From Sphingobium sp. DEHP117 (GTDB taxonomy: Bacteria; Pseudomonadota; Alphaproteobacteria; Sphingomonadales; Sphingomonadaceae): DNA of 64,000 nucleotides. Location of the stretch: the NCBI RefSeq assembly GCF_030867385.1, contig NZ_JAPFBJ010000001.1:372001-436000 (forward strand). Direction: 5' to 3'. This document shows, in pieces, positions 63,185 through 64,000 of the stretch (its first letter is position 1; each line of letters opens with the position of its first letter). The translations under genes were made by a program, and so were the position numbers. The notes beneath the pieces were generated by a model. It saw only the letters and a program-made list of their open reading frames with translations. It made no database searches and was not told where the DNA came from.

Positions 63185-63745
63185 ATGAGCGAAGAAATTG
63201 TCATCTCTCATGCGGGCATCATCAATTTGTGCTTGGATGCTGAAACGCTAATGCAGCTGGAGGTCGGCTCTATCTCAGCAGCAGAACTCATGGACAAAGG
63301 CGCTGCTGTCGAGCGAATATCGAGTATCGGGAAGTTGGCATGTCCCATCGTAAGCTGGCACGAATGTGAATTTGAGATTCTTGAGAACGGCGATGCGGTA
63401 AGCACCGTCAAATTTGTCGGCTATTTTGCATGTAATTTGATTGATCCGGACCACGTTCTTCAGGTGGTTTCGTGCCCGGATGAGATCGAAGGACAGGACG
63501 CATTCCACCCTCTTTCATGGAAAAAGGGCAAACTGGTCATCTATTATTCCCTTGCGGGTGCCACCATGAAAGACGCCCGCAAGGAGTTTGAGAGCGTCAT
63601 CACCGCCTATCGGAAAAGCGTGGATCACCTCTGCCATCTCGTTCAGCTGTACAATTCGGCACTTCCTTATCTGGCGACCAAACTGATCGAACTCAGGGCT
63701 ATGGTAGGAGTGCCTCCCAATGAGTATGGAAGAACGTTCCATTAG
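63185..63745 (+). CDS. unknown protein downstream of the recombinase
   Basis: The 186-residue cytosolic protein has AGGAACAGGG before ATG 63185 and follows the recombinase by 23 bases, so the two are probably one operon. I recognise no family. Its centre (ELMDKGAAVERIS...) and a helical C-terminal third (ARKEFESVITAYRKSVDHLCHLV) are unremarkable. Confidence 0.6.
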   Translation: MSEEIVISHAGIINLCLDAETLMQLEVGSISAAELMDKGAAVERISSIGKLACPIVSWHECEFEILENGDAVSTVKFVGYFACNLIDPDHVLQVVSCPDEIEGQDAFHPLSWKKGKLVIYYSLAGATMKDARKEFESVITAYRKSVDHLCHLVQLYNSALPYLATKLIELRAMVGVPPNEYGRTFH

Positions 63746-64000
63746 TTTGTAGCGGATGCGACAGTCGGCTTCGACATTTGACAGCACCTGCGCGTTGGTT
63801 GGACGGAAGAAATAAGTCGGTTTGGGCTGGGCGTCGCTCCAACCTATGTCACGTTACAACTGGAACCGTGCGGGCATCCTTGGCGAGCAACGACAATGAC
63901 TTCAGTTGGCCGTGTCTGCGAAAACTGGTGTGGCGGGTGAGACAGCAACCGCATTGATCCTCTGATCAAGGCGTTTTTGGTGTTTCTTTCAGGCTTAACA
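63746..64000. other. window end, no gene seen
   Basis: No credible gene starts here on either strand. The island seems to continue beyond the window. Confidence 0.4.

Noticed and set aside
56700-64000. Second copy of the tRNA-Ser 3' end (attR)
   Set aside because: No match to GGTTCGAATCCCACCCTC was seen; the right border probably lies outside the window.

Overview
The window looks like chromosomal DNA from a GC-rich alphaproteobacterium of the order Sphingomonadales. This rests on gene content (purA with a 26-codon miniprotein, rpoZ, DUF3035 lipoprotein with lspA and ileS, bactofilin with an M23 peptidase, a DUF2946/TonB-receptor/PepSY cluster) and on the many small palindromic repeats between and inside genes. 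Genus cannot be fixed from the sequence. Almost everything is ordinary housekeeping sequence. It is interrupted by three insertion sequences and ends in the start of a tRNA-linked island.

Layout. 1-6.7 kb: an amino acid permease, a small membrane protein, an IS1380-family element (about 2355-4007) and an AT-richer lipase/RTX gene that has lost its 5' end at the IS border. 6.7-13.4 kb: an HWE histidine kinase with its single-domain response regulator, HIT protein, hisE, a diguanylate cyclase, a LysR regulator, a PmtA-like methyltransferase and a cardiolipin-synthase-like PLD protein. 13.4-25.3 kb: rpoZ, a 26-aa membrane miniprotein, purA, dienelactone hydrolase, gpmA, the comM-like ATPase, DUF805, bactofilin, M23 peptidase, an aminotransferase with a probable CTG start, lepA and a CsgG-like protein.

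25.3-30.2 kb is the most interesting part. A membrane-PAS-GGDEF-EAL-PilZ gene is split by a 2274-bp segment that has a 4-bp direct repeat (GAAC) on each side. The segment holds a complete IS1380-family element plus ihfA plus the first ~60 codons of a merR gene. Removing the segment and one repeat restores the cyclic-di-GMP gene in frame. This is the pattern expected when an IS1380-type transposase uses its own far end and a surrogate end beyond neighbouring chromosomal genes, as ISEcp1 does.

30.4-56.7 kb: ferredoxin-NADP reductase, two CelD/BcsL-like GNAT proteins around a cupin/JmjC-like protein, ung, DUF3035 lipoprotein, lspA, ileS (carrying two in-frame repeat insertions), ribF, an alpha/beta hydrolase, folA, purK, purE, a GGDEF protein, dapE, cupin, apt with a nucleosidase, typA, an alpha carbonic anhydrase, a TauE/SafE permease, a GGCT-like protein, the PepSY/TonB/DUF2946 cluster, an HspQ-like protein and tRNA-Ser(CGA).

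56.7-64 kb: a P4-type integrase lies directly downstream of tRNA-Ser, followed by small accessory genes: a translationally coupled unknown protein, an AlpA-like regulator, and a helix-turn-helix/zinc-ribbon gene broken by an IS21-family element that has perfect 9-bp direct repeats. A second tyrosine recombinase and another unknown gene follow. The right end of this island is not visible here.
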